Assembly: GCF_000732905.1 (NCBI RefSeq)
Contig: NZ_CP007588.1
Coordinates: 992,001 to 1,056,000, forward strand
DNA: 64,000 nucleotides
Origin: Weissella tructae
Lineage (GTDB): Bacteria > Bacillota > Bacilli > Lactobacillales > Lactobacillaceae
Direction of reading: 5' to 3'
The notes beneath the pieces are model-generated. The model saw only the letters and a program-made list of their open reading frames with translations, did no database searches and was not told the origin of the DNA. The position numbers and the translations under genes are program-made. This document shows, piece by piece, positions 55,730-64,000 of this stretch (positions are counted from its first letter, which is position 1; every line of letters begins with the position of its first letter).

Positions 55730-57395
55730 GATGTGCCTCTTGTAATGAACGAATACGCTCACTGTGCGCAAAAACATTTTCTGCACGATCAGTTTTTATT
55801 TCAATTAGACGTAACCCATGCCATTGGGTGTCAACCAAACGGGTTAAGTCAGTCAGGTCTGTGACCAAATGATATTCAGCGTCATACAAAGCCGCAATCT
55901 TAGCAATATCCAAATCTTGTCCAGTACCAAACATCTCTTCAAAGTAGTCATCAGCTTGTGATTGCGGTAAGAATGAAAAGATTCCCCCACCGTTATTGTT
56001 GGTGACAACTAAGGTTAGATCAATGTCATTTTGACGCGCTAACATTAGCCCATTCATGTCATGGAATAAAGTTAAGTCACCGATCGGCAACCAGGTAGGT
56101 TGTCCATTCAAGGCCATCCCCACAGCTGACGCAATCGTCCCATCAATCCCATTCGCGCCACGATTAGCCATGGTTGCGACGCTGGCGGATGGTTGCCAAT
56201 AGTTATCAAAATCACGAATCACCATTGAATTGGCGAGGAATAATTGTGCATCCACCGGCAATTTTGATAACGCTTGTGCCACACTCATTTCAGTCAATGT
56301 TGATGGTTCTTGAACTGCTGATAAACGCCCTTGTGTAGCTTGCCAATCAGCCAAGAACCTTTTGTCACCCACAACATCCATCGTTAATAGATCCTGCAGA
56401 ATCGTCATGTCATCACCCACGATATTCATGGTTGTATGACGTGAATGGTCATGGCCTACATGTTGCGTCCCCACTTGAATTTCCAAGACATCTGCTGTGT
56501 GCAACCATGGTAATAGACGACCAGAGACTGGTGTCCCACCAAAACGAATCACCACGTCAGGCACCATATCTGTGCTAATGGCATCAGCCGCCAACAAGGC
56601 ATCAATTCCAGCAATCATATGCGCTTGCCCACGCACACCACTCAAAACATCAGCGATCACTGGTACATGCCACTTCTCCGCCAATGCGGCAAAGCTTTCT
56701 GTCTGCCAAGCTGTTTCAGCCGGTCCAGCTAGAATCATCACCTGTTTGTTCGTTAATACCGGCATCAAAGCAGCGACATCAGTGTGGGTTGTCCCTGATA
56801 GAAATGTTTGGACTTGCACATCAGGCCATTCAGTACCCAAATCAGGCATCAATGGCTTACGTAAAGGCAAATTAATTTGAACTGGTCCTGCTGGTTGCGT
56901 TACTGCTTGGTGTACTAATTGTTGGACTTGATAATCAATATAGGCACTCACATCCGCATGGTCATCTTGCAAGGTCAATTGCATGGCGGCCTTCACGTGG
57001 TCACCATACATGCCCACTTGTTGCATCGTTTGTGGTGCACCCACATGTTGTAATTCTTGTGGACGATCTGTCGTCAGAACAATCAAAGGCACATGTGATA
57101 GACGCGCCTCAGCTAAGGCAGGCAAATAGTTCGCCGTCGCTGTTCCAGATGTCGCTAATAAGGCGACTGGTGCTTGTTGTGTCTTTGCCAAGCCCAAGGC
57201 CAAAAAGGCAGCATCACGTTCGTCTACCGCAATATGGACTTCCACCGATGAATTAACATGGCGGCTGTATTCAGCCAACAATAAAGCTAATGGCGTTGAA
57301 CGTGAGCCTGGTGACACGATAAAGTGTTGGACACCTTGTTGAACAAGACTTTGAATTAAGTGTTGCACATGTGTTGTTAGTGTTTTATTTACCAT
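55722..57395 (-). CDS. menD: SEPHCHC synthase MenD
   Basis: 557 residues, thiamine-diphosphate enzyme. FIVSPGSRSTPLALLL near the start binds isochorismate/2-oxoglutarate and the ThDP segment is IGDLTLFHDMNGLMLA to LVVTNNNGGGIFSFLP. It couples isochorismate with 2-oxoglutarate. It overlaps menF by 11 bases. Confidence 0.95.
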   Translation of the reverse strand: MVNKTLTTHVQHLIQSLVQQGVQHFIVSPGSRSTPLALLLAEYSRHVNSSVEVHIAVDERDAAFLALGLAKTQQAPVALLATSGTATANYLPALAEARLSHVPLIVLTTDRPQELQHVGAPQTMQQVGMYGDHVKAAMQLTLQDDHADVSAYIDYQVQQLVHQAVTQPAGPVQINLPLRKPLMPDLGTEWPDVQVQTFLSGTTHTDVAALMPVLTNKQVMILAGPAETAWQTESFAALAEKWHVPVIADVLSGVRGQAHMIAGIDALLAADAISTDMVPDVVIRFGGTPVSGRLLPWLHTADVLEIQVGTQHVGHDHSRHTTMNIVGDDMTILQDLLTMDVVGDKRFLADWQATQGRLSAVQEPSTLTEMSVAQALSKLPVDAQLFLANSMVIRDFDNYWQPSASVATMANRGANGIDGTIASAVGMALNGQPTWLPIGDLTLFHDMNGLMLARQNDIDLTLVVTNNNGGGIFSFLPQSQADDYFEEMFGTGQDLDIAKIAALYDAEYHLVTDLTDLTRLVDTQWHGLRLIEIKTDRAENVFAHSERIRSLQEAHHE

Positions 57396-58551
57396 TAATT
57401 TGCTCCTTCATGACTGACAACATTGGTGTCATTTTCAGATTGATTTCAGCCCATTCTTGCTGAGCATTAGAAGCAGCCAAAATACCAGCCCCGGCGAATA
57501 ACGTTGCCGTCTGATTAGCTAATACCATGGCACGAATACCAATCACAAATTCCCCATCCCCATTCGGCCAAATCATACCAATAGGTGCGGCGAATAGACC
57601 ACGGGCTTTATCTTCCACCGTCGCAATTGTCTGCATCGCCCATTGCTGTGGCACACCACCTAACGCTGGTGTTGGATGCAAGACCTTTACAACATCCAAT
57701 AAATGCTTATTAGCGTGTAAGTGACCGGTAATTGGTGTGTACAAATGTTGAATTTGTGGGGTTTGTAATAAGATTGGTTCATTTGACCAAGTCACATCAG
57801 CCATCGGCGTTACTCGTTTAACAATTTCAGAGACGACCAATTCATGTTCATGTCGATTCTTCACATCTGCTAACAAATCTTCACCCAAGGTCTCATCTAA
57901 CGCTGGTGTTTCACCACGTGGTGTAGATCCCGCTACTGCAGCAGTCGAAAATTGCCCATCTTTAACAGAGACTAGTCGTTCGGGTGTCGCAGATAAGAAC
58001 AACGTGCCATTACGCTTAAACGCGACATGGTAGCTAGTCTTTTGTTGGTGATTCAAATCAATCAGCAATTGCGCCTCGTCTAACGGACCATCAAAAGTTA
58101 GTTCTTTTTGCGCACCCAACACCGTTTTTTCTTTCGTTGCATCTTCTTTCATGATGGTAATCACATCATCAACACGATTTACCCAGTCTGTTTCAGTTTG
58201 CTCTGACACAATCTGACGTTGTGTGAGTTCTTTCAACGTAATTTGAAGTGTACGTGCAAGGTAGCGAACATCCCCATAAAAGGTTTCTGTTTGACAATCA
58301 ATCACGACTTTAGGCGCGATAAATCCTGCTAGTAGATCACGTTGATTAGCTGGTATCTGCTCATCAAAAGAAAATCCACCAAACACAGGCACATCTTGCG
58401 TAGCTTGCCAGCGCTTCAATGCATCTAAGTCTGTCGCATCACATGTGTCTGCAATCCCAAATCCCATCAGTGTCGTTTGACGGTCGGCACTTTCCCAATA
58501 TACGGCATTGTCATCTTGGGCAAACCATTCAAAGTAATCTTCTAAAATCAT
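57385..58551 (-). CDS. menF: Isochorismate synthase MenF
   Basis: 388 residues with the chorismate-binding fold: FKRNGTLFLSATPERLVSVKDG, VAGSTPRGETPALDE, HEHELVVSEIVKRV, ALGGVPQQWA and FAGAGILAASNAQQEW match the family. It makes isochorismate from chorismate, feeding MenD. ATG 58551 has GGAG upstream. It sits 15 bases after the DUF2075 gene and may be transcribed with it. Confidence 0.93.
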   Translation of the reverse strand: MILEDYFEWFAQDDNAVYWESADRQTTLMGFGIADTCDATDLDALKRWQATQDVPVFGGFSFDEQIPANQRDLLAGFIAPKVVIDCQTETFYGDVRYLARTLQITLKELTQRQIVSEQTETDWVNRVDDVITIMKEDATKEKTVLGAQKELTFDGPLDEAQLLIDLNHQQKTSYHVAFKRNGTLFLSATPERLVSVKDGQFSTAAVAGSTPRGETPALDETLGEDLLADVKNRHEHELVVSEIVKRVTPMADVTWSNEPILLQTPQIQHLYTPITGHLHANKHLLDVVKVLHPTPALGGVPQQWAMQTIATVEDKARGLFAAPIGMIWPNGDGEFVIGIRAMVLANQTATLFAGAGILAASNAQQEWAEINLKMTPMLSVMKEQINGK

Positions 58552-58566
58552 TTCGTTCTCCTAACA

Positions 58567-59757
58567 CTAAAGCTTCAGTAGTCGCTCTCTTAATTTTGGA
58601 TCAGCGGCCGTTAAATACATGCCATGAATCCCACGCGTCACTAAGACATGCAAGGCATTCATCATGTAGGCTTGTTCTAAACGTGCAATATCAGCGGGAT
58701 TCGTTACGTCATTTCGACGCTTATAAATCTCACGATGTGTCACTTTATCTGGATTAATAACAATGCTGTCTGAAACATCATCATATTCATATGCTGGACT
58801 TAATATAACCCCGACATAATTTAAATCAAACCCTTGGACTGTGTAAATAGAGCCGACTTCATGAAGGGACTCAGGTCGTTCAGCCCATGGTGTTTTTTGT
58901 GGATCATATTCATCCCAAGGCAAGTCAAAGCCATCCATATAAACATTATGCTCATCAGCATGACGTCGCACAAAACCGGTTGTGGCCACGACGCGTGACA
59001 AGCCTAGTTCAGCATCGCGTGCTTGAATCTGTTTAAATAGCTCGTCTGCGCGATTATACATGCGGACATCATAACCACCTAAGTCGTTAGGTATTGGTCG
59101 TAATTCCCCATTCCCTAACTGCGTTAACCACGTATTTAACGCCACAGAGCCTTGTACACGATGTTGGTAACCTAATTTGAATGTCTTCACGTTTGTGTCA
59201 TTTAGCTGCGCACGCAACAACTCAGGGCTCCACATCATTTTGCTTTGCATAACCTGTTTAAAATCAAACACGACGACCACAACTTTAGCACGCTTCACAA
59301 TTTCTGCTAATTGATTATCCTGCATAAATTTAATATATGGTTCAGACTTAGATAACAAAAGATGTCCTTCATCAATCACGACCACATCTGCGATTTCATT
59401 CGTCTTATCTAGTTGATTGATTAAACTAGTTGGTCGTACATAGTCTTTTTGGCGTAGTTCTGGAATACGCATACTCATCTCTTGGTAAACTTTTAATAAT
59501 TCAGGATGATTTACCGCAAAATAGTTTTTCGTATTAGTGTATGCGCCTGCGTTTGATCGTGCACTACTTTGAAGCTTACGAAACAAAGCTGTCAATAAGA
59601 CACTTTTCCCAGTTCCAGCGGCGCCTTCAACCACCGCAACATGTGTTTTCTTAGCCTTTAGACCAGTTTGAATAAAAGATTCTAGTTCCTTTAAGTCCTT
59701 CACCTGTTGGGTTGTTAACTCTGCCACATTAAATTTTTCAAAAATCGTATTTGTCAT
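58567..59757 (-). CDS. DUF2075 P-loop ATPase/helicase-like protein
   Basis: 396 residues. Walker A VEGAAGTGKSVLLTAL and Walker B VVVIDEGHLLLSK are complete, and the C-terminal helicase motifs SIYTVQGFDLNYVGVIL and VLVTRGIHGMYL resemble superfamily I helicases and Schlafen group proteins. DUF2075 proteins are widespread, function unknown, nucleic-acid-acting likely. TATACT lies seven bases before the ATG, leaving no room for a normal ribosome site. It probably heads the transcript that includes menF-menD-menH. Confidence 0.87.
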   Translation of the reverse strand: MTNTIFEKFNVAELTTQQVKDLKELESFIQTGLKAKKTHVAVVEGAAGTGKSVLLTALFRKLQSSARSNAGAYTNTKNYFAVNHPELLKVYQEMSMRIPELRQKDYVRPTSLINQLDKTNEIADVVVIDEGHLLLSKSEPYIKFMQDNQLAEIVKRAKVVVVVFDFKQVMQSKMMWSPELLRAQLNDTNVKTFKLGYQHRVQGSVALNTWLTQLGNGELRPIPNDLGGYDVRMYNRADELFKQIQARDAELGLSRVVATTGFVRRHADEHNVYMDGFDLPWDEYDPQKTPWAERPESLHEVGSIYTVQGFDLNYVGVILSPAYEYDDVSDSIVINPDKVTHREIYKRRNDVTNPADIARLEQAYMMNALHVLVTRGIHGMYLTAADPKLRERLLKL

Positions 59758-59763
59758 ATTCCA

Positions 59764-59769
59764 AGTATA
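59764..59769 (-). promoter_or_regulatory. -10 box directly before the DUF2075 gene
   Basis: TATACT is separated from the ATG by seven bases (TTGGAAT), so transcription would begin at or near the start codon. No good -35 is visible at 17 bases. Confidence 0.4.
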
Positions 59770-59799
59770 CCGTATTCTAACTCTTTTGACTGAGGAAAC

Positions 59800-59834
59800 A
59801 AAAAAGGAAGCAGTCGAATGACTACTTCCTTTTC
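59800..59834 (-). terminator. Terminator after the phosphoglycerol transferase gene
   Basis: AAAAGGAAG-AGTC and GACT-CTTCCTTTT pair with a loop of four, about 30 bases past the stop at 59863, T run following. Confidence 0.9.
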
Positions 59835-59862
59835 TTTAAAACAATTAGTCATAACTGACCGA

Positions 59863-61743
59863 TTACTTCTTCTTTGGCAAAATATGTCCGTAAGTATTGT
59901 TGAAGTTTTCCACTTGTGGAATCATCACGTGTGATTCGTGGCCTTCTTCTGAAACAAATTCAGTTTCGTAGAATGGGCTCTTACGTTCCATCTCACGGTT
60001 AAAGTAATCAACACCGTCACGTTCTAATAACGTTGGTGTCTTTGAACTCAAGTCAGTTCCTAATCCCAGACGATCACCCTTAATATCAACACCCATGTTT
60101 GACAGAATTGTTGGGAAATAATCAAATGAGGCATATTGACGATTTGTTGTCTTCATCTTTGTGTCTTCTTGCGTTCCATTCAAAATCAAATTGAAAGTTG
60201 TACGGTGGTAACTAGGATCAAAGTCCTTAAAGAACTTCTTATCCATACTCAAGTGATCACCAGTCAAAACAATCGTTGTATTTTCGTAGAATGGTTGGCT
60301 TTGAATCCAACGCACAAACTTTGTTACTTCAGCTTGTGAATGGAAAATAACGTTGGCATATTGTTGATCAAACGGTTCTGCCATCCCCTTTTCCTTGTAA
60401 CCATTTTGGAAATGTGTATCTGCATTTTCCATCACAAAACTAAATGGTTCAGGTTGTGCGGCAAGTTCCGTTAATTCTTCTTGCGCATATTGATACAACT
60501 TCTTATCTTCAAATCCCCAGAATTCTTTATAGTTTGTTGGGATTTTACCATTCGCACGTGCGTAACTGTAATCATAAATCTTATGGTCACCGTGTGTCTT
60601 GTAGTAAGTAGTTAACCCACCAAAATCAGCATCGGCCCCAAACATCACTGTTTGGTTATAACCTTGTGCGGCTAAAATATCACCCATGTTTGTGGCACCT
60701 GGTAGGAAGCTACCTTCCTTACCATAGGCGTTTTGAGTTGAAACTTTTAGAGGCAATCCAGCAGACATGTTAACCATACCAGCAACAGACCAGCTTGATC
60801 CATATGTTTGTTCTGGTCCACCAAACTTTGTTGAATCAGAGAAATGCACCCCTTCTTCAGACAACTTTTGTAGATCTGGCATCAAATTAGTATCCATATT
60901 TCCGCCATCTTTCTTGGCTAGATATGAATTTTCATATGATTCTAGATAAATATGCACCAAATTACGCTTTTGTTCTGGGAACTTCAACTTAGTCTTGTCA
61001 GGATCAACATAGTTATCCTTAACATATTCTGAACTTGTCCAAATTGAACGATACAAACTTGTTACACGCAACTCGTGAGCAGCATAGTACAAACCAGCAC
61101 CAACAATTGACACTAACAGGGCTAGAATCATTCCTTTAACCCATTTAGCGGAAACATGCCACTTAACTGCTTTAAGAGACCAGTTTCCCCACAACAAGCG
61201 AATACCTGTCATTGTAGCGATTACCAATAAGACAATCGGACCATTCCACAATGAATCTGTCACTGATGTATCTGCACCATCAGTTGTTGAATTCAATTGG
61301 AAGGCCAATTGTTCTGGTGTAATCTTTCCAAATGTTGTCAAAAACCAAACCGCACCGACTGAGATAAATAAACCAGCCGCAATAAATAGGCTAACAACCG
61401 CATAGCTGCTGATTTGCTTCTTTGACAATGCTCGTGGTTCGGCAACAAAACCAAACTTAGACTTGCGACCAATGTAACGAATCACTAAGTAGACGCACAT
61501 CAAACCAAGAGCAAATAGCACGTAGTTTATTAATTTCATCATTGAAGGGTGTCCAAAAATTTGTTGAACATACTTCGTTTTGTGTAATCCAAAACGGATT
61601 ACTAGTAGGGTCACACCATTTAGCATCACTGTGTACCACAGATATGCGATACCCAAACGCCAACCCTTTAATTGTGGTGAGAATTCACGCACAACTGCAA
61701 AGGTCATGGCTGCACCTAACAATAAACATAATAGTATAAACAT
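59863..61743 (-). CDS. LTA synthase/OpgB-like phosphoglycerol transferase
   Basis: 626 residues. About five N-terminal membrane helices (to about residue 225) precede an extracellular sulfatase-fold domain. Metal-binding Glu268 is in HIYLESYENSY and the Asp496-His497 pair in LTGDHLSM. The SSWSVAGMVNMSAGLPL block and the GDILAAQGYN and FGADADFGG segments resemble E. coli OpgB more than S. aureus LtaS. Such enzymes transfer glycerophosphate from phosphatidylglycerol to glycolipid or glycan. In OpgB the block reads GTGWTIAG; here the position is Ser319. It has an extended -10 (TGATATACT) near 61850. Substrate unresolved. Confidence 0.87.
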   Translation of the reverse strand: MFILLCLLLGAAMTFAVVREFSPQLKGWRLGIAYLWYTVMLNGVTLLVIRFGLHKTKYVQQIFGHPSMMKLINYVLFALGLMCVYLVIRYIGRKSKFGFVAEPRALSKKQISSYAVVSLFIAAGLFISVGAVWFLTTFGKITPEQLAFQLNSTTDGADTSVTDSLWNGPIVLLVIATMTGIRLLWGNWSLKAVKWHVSAKWVKGMILALLVSIVGAGLYYAAHELRVTSLYRSIWTSSEYVKDNYVDPDKTKLKFPEQKRNLVHIYLESYENSYLAKKDGGNMDTNLMPDLQKLSEEGVHFSDSTKFGGPEQTYGSSWSVAGMVNMSAGLPLKVSTQNAYGKEGSFLPGATNMGDILAAQGYNQTVMFGADADFGGLTTYYKTHGDHKIYDYSYARANGKIPTNYKEFWGFEDKKLYQYAQEELTELAAQPEPFSFVMENADTHFQNGYKEKGMAEPFDQQYANVIFHSQAEVTKFVRWIQSQPFYENTTIVLTGDHLSMDKKFFKDFDPSYHRTTFNLILNGTQEDTKMKTTNRQYASFDYFPTILSNMGVDIKGDRLGLGTDLSSKTPTLLERDGVDYFNREMERKSPFYETEFVSEEGHESHVMIPQVENFNNTYGHILPKKK

Positions 61744-61895
61744 GATTATCCTTTAGTTCCTTTATTCTTTTTACTGGTGTTATATCCAGTTATATGTATA
61801 ACAATAGCCGTCTATGCGCATATTGTTCGAATCACTTTCCTAGTATATCAAAATTATGACCATTTCTATGCCTAAATCAAAATTATTTGCAAAAT

Positions 61896-61934
61896 AAAAA
61901 ACAGCTATCTCCTGAAGAAAGGAAATAGCTGTTT
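61896..61934 (-). terminator. Terminator after the SteT-like permease gene
   Basis: AAACAGCTAT and ATAGCTGTTT with inner TCCT/AGGA form the hairpin, with a T run, 7 bases past the stop at 61941. Confidence 0.92.
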
Positions 61935-61940
61935 AAATAC

Positions 61941-63269
61941 TTAGGCACGCTTACTCATAAAGAAGTAAACTGGCAAACCAAGTAATGTTAATGATAGTCC
62001 GATCATAGCTAGTGAGAATTGTGTAATCAATGTGATAATCACAATGAACAAACCACTCGCAATCGCAATGATTGGAATCACTGGGTATAGCGGAACCTTA
62101 TATGGTCGTGGCAAATCTGGTTCAGTACGACGCAAGATGATCACGGCTACGAATACCATTGTGTAGAACATCCAGATAACGAAAATCAACATGTCTGTAA
62201 GCATGTCGAATCCACCCATGAACATCAATCCAATTGACAATGTTAGTTGGAACAAACCAGCTACAAATGGAATTTGGAAACGGTTCAACTTTGATAGTTG
62301 TGCTGAGAAAGGTAGCTTCTTAGCTTGCGCCATAACGTATGGCAAACGCATTCCAGTCAAAGTGTATCCATTCAAAGTTCCAAAGATTGAAACCAAGATA
62401 CCAACTGTGATCAACTTACCACCCATTGGGCCAAAGATAACTGATGCAACGTCCATCGCCGCATTTTCATTTCCAGCCAAAGCACCAGTAGATAGCGTAC
62501 GAACGAACACAAGGCTAACCAACATGTAGATAGCTGTAATTCCGATCAATCCACCCAAGATGGCACGTGGCAAGTCACGTGATGGGTTCTTCATTTCACC
62601 AGCGATGTTACCAACGTGGATCCATCCATCGTAGGCATACATCGTTGCTAGCAATCCAGCTCCAAGAGCTGTAATGAATCCACCAGTTCCTGCTCCCGCT
62701 TCAATTGGGAACAAGCTAACTTCAACATGACCAGGTTGCAACAATCCGAAGATAATGATTAATGCCAATGGCACTAACTTAAAGACCAATGTAATTGTTT
62801 GGAAGCTTCCAGCAACCTTTGATCCCAAGAAGTTAACCAATGTCACAAAAACTAACGCGGCAATTCCAACAGGCACAATCATGTTTGTTCCCAAGTGGAA
62901 CAAGTTCACAACTTGTGTTCCAAAGATTACCCCTTTGGCTGCAATACTAGCTGGGAAGTAAATAATTACTTGTGCCCAACCTAGTAAGAAACTCCATAGC
63001 TTCCCATATGCACGTTCGATATAAACTAGCATTCCACCAGTTTCTGGAATTGCAGCAGCTAGTTCAGCACCCGTCAAACCGGCTGCGATACTAACTAAAC
63101 CACCTAATAGCCATACCAACAATGTCATACTTGTTGACCCAGTTACTTCAGCGACGTTTGATGCTTTAAAGAAAACTCCTGCTCCGATAACAGTCCCCAT
63201 GACTGTTGAAATGGCAGGAATTAGAGTCATCGTACGGTTCAATCCTTGCGGATTAGTCGTATTACTCAT
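61941..63269 (-). CDS. APC-family amino acid permease, SteT-like
   Basis: 442 residues, twelve membrane helices. IPAISTVMGTVIGAGVFFK and the ELAAAIPETGGMLVYIERAYG segment match the LAT-type family including B. subtilis SteT, a serine/threonine exchanger, and the AYDGWIHVGNIAGEMKNPSRD block matches it closely. An amino acid exchange role is likely; substrate not settled. The ATG at 63269 has AGAGGA upstream. The 5' leader holds an imperfect inverted repeat. Confidence 0.9.
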   Translation of the reverse strand: MSNTTNPQGLNRTMTLIPAISTVMGTVIGAGVFFKASNVAEVTGSTSMTLLVWLLGGLVSIAAGLTGAELAAAIPETGGMLVYIERAYGKLWSFLLGWAQVIIYFPASIAAKGVIFGTQVVNLFHLGTNMIVPVGIAALVFVTLVNFLGSKVAGSFQTITLVFKLVPLALIIIFGLLQPGHVEVSLFPIEAGAGTGGFITALGAGLLATMYAYDGWIHVGNIAGEMKNPSRDLPRAILGGLIGITAIYMLVSLVFVRTLSTGALAGNENAAMDVASVIFGPMGGKLITVGILVSIFGTLNGYTLTGMRLPYVMAQAKKLPFSAQLSKLNRFQIPFVAGLFQLTLSIGLMFMGGFDMLTDMLIFVIWMFYTMVFVAVIILRRTEPDLPRPYKVPLYPVIPIIAIASGLFIVIITLITQFSLAMIGLSLTLLGLPVYFFMSKRA

Positions 63270-63306
63270 GTTTGTATCCTCTAATTCGTTTAAATTTATT
63301 TGTCTG

Positions 63307-63334
63307 ATTACGCTGCTTAAACATCAGTCGTAAT
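63307..63334. repeat. Inverted repeat in the leader of the SteT-like gene
   Basis: ATTACG at one end and CGTAAT at the other are complementary, with an inner CTG/CAG pair set off by a bulge. It lies between the extended -10 (TGCTATAAT, near 63352) and the start codon, and could be an operator or RNA hairpin; no T run follows. Confidence 0.4.
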
Positions 63335-63414
63335 TTTGAGTACCGCTCATTATAGCACTTAAAAAAAACATAAATAAAATTATTTGTTAATATTCCTTAC
63401 ACCTTCAGTTTGCA

Positions 63415-64000
63415 TTACGTAAACAATGCAATGTAACCCCCTGCTATAACTAGGGTTAGCGAGCCGCCTAATCGATTTCCCATCTGGGCAAATCCCATCA
63501 AATTTAATCGATTAGAGGCACTTAGGACGGCTAGATTACCTGTGCCACCCATTGAATTATTAACTAAACCTGCTACAACAGACGATTCCAACGGATATAG
63601 TCCCATTAAGTAGCCCAAGCACCCTGCCACGATGGTGATTGTCAAAACACTCACAACGACTAATAAGACTAACTTCCATGAAATAGTTGCAAAGACAACG
63701 TGTAAATCTAATTTGGTTAGTCCAACCCCTGCTAAGACAGCATGTGTTAGATTTTTGGTAATAATTTGGCTAAAGGCTACCGCCGCATCTTCATATTCTA
63801 CTGACATTCGACCAGAAAATTTAATAATCATCACAACCACAATGATAAATGCATAACGATTAATCACTGGACATACGTAATGTAAAACCGTTCCAATCAT
63901 ATAGATGGTTAAAATAACCATCAAGCCAATTCCAAAATTTTGGGCATTCGCATTATCGACCAGCGTTTTCTCATGTAATCGATTAAAGTGGCGACGCAAT
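63415..64000 (-). CDS. 2-Hydroxycarboxylate transporter (CitP/MleP type), truncated by window edge
   Basis: About 194 C-terminal residues are visible; the start is off the right edge. The segment VNNSMGGTGNLAVLSASNRLNLMGFAQMGNR resembles the second GGxG re-entrant loop of the 2HCT family (citrate CitS/CitP, malate MleP), and several hydrophobic segments fit its C-terminal half. These symporters or precursor/product exchangers carry citrate or malate and support citrate or malolactic fermentation. Which one cannot be told without the N-terminal half or neighbouring genes (citrate lyase, malolactic enzyme). Confidence 0.88.
   Translation of the reverse strand, partial: LRRHFNRLHEKTLVDNANAQNFGIGLMVILTIYMIGTVLHYVCPVINRYAFIIVVVMIIKFSGRMSVEYEDAAVAFSQIITKNLTHAVLAGVGLTKLDLHVVFATISWKLVLLVVVSVLTITIVAGCLGYLMGLYPLESSVVAGLVNNSMGGTGNLAVLSASNRLNLMGFAQMGNRLGGSLTLVIAGGYIALFT

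Noticed and set aside
63340-63414. Terminator after the 2-hydroxycarboxylate transporter gene
   Set aside because: The region before 63415 is AT-rich with only a weak GCATT/AATGC pairing that overlaps the gene end; not convincing.

Overview
The window reads as a contiguous piece of core chromosome from a low-to-moderate GC Firmicute in Lactobacillales, most likely Weissella or a close Leuconostocaceae relative. Grounds for this are the D-Ala ligase with Phe at position 261 (the D-Ala-D-lactate type typical of Weissella/Leuconostoc), a FemX/FemAB-type peptidoglycan branching enzyme, T-box control of thrS and valS, tRNA genes without an encoded CCA, and gene orders shared with lactobacilli (folD-xseA-xseB-ispA-tlyA-argR; yqeG-yqeH-yhbY-nadD-yqeK-rsfS-methyltransferase-tmcAL-yceD; yunD-yutD-nagD-like). 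I see no prophage, insertion sequence, CRISPR array or rRNA. Sixty-four of the 65 protein genes lie on the minus strand. The exception is a ybjQ-like gene at 48687-49019.

Layout, low to high coordinate (transcription runs right to left). 1-4370: argR (cut by the left edge), tlyA, ispA, xseB, xseA, folD, all overlapping or nearly so. 4498-7870: an ECF-type substrate-binding membrane protein with an acidic unknown protein, then femX-like and nagB, the latter with a strong promoter and a GntR-type palindromic operator. 8041-15451: thrS with a T-box leader, a flavodoxin, mutL, mutS. 15534-21585: the ribosome-maturation/NAD/tRNA-modification cluster. 21706-31403: ddl, a DUF2785 protein, a KimA-type potassium transporter, groESL with a CIRCE element, a YdiF-type ABC-F ATPase, folC.

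31555-42430: valS with its own promoter and T-box, a LysE-type exporter, a universal stress protein with a cre-like site, an operon yueI-rarA-two small membrane proteins, prfC overlapped by a small membrane protein gene, an anchored surface protein, an NTP/NDP phosphatase and recX. 42491-47523: the phosphate operon pstS-pstC-pstA-pstB-pstB-phoU. Just upstream of it (47632-48502) lie three consecutive genes for 86-91 residue membrane proteins that are clearly paralogues of one another. 49082-53418: nagD-like, yutD, yunD, an unknown protein and an M24 peptidase. 53490-58551: menaquinone-precursor genes menF-menD-menH, then tRNA-Lys and a CAT-anticodon tRNA, then menC. 58567-64000: a DUF2075 helicase-like ATPase, an OpgB/LTA-synthase-like phosphoglycerol transferase, a SteT-like amino-acid permease, and a 2-hydroxycarboxylate transporter cut by the right edge.

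Most of the window is ordinary housekeeping. The least explained parts are the triplet of small membrane paralogues beside pst, the orphan S-component/acidic-protein pair, the small membrane genes attached to rarA and prfC, a PstS without a lipobox cysteine, and a phosphoglycerol transferase that seems to carry Ser where the family has its catalytic Thr. No intergenic stretch longer than about 300 bases lacks an identifiable element. The two longest (10018-10332 and 34225-34549) are T-box leaders, and 54600-54931 holds the tRNA genes.
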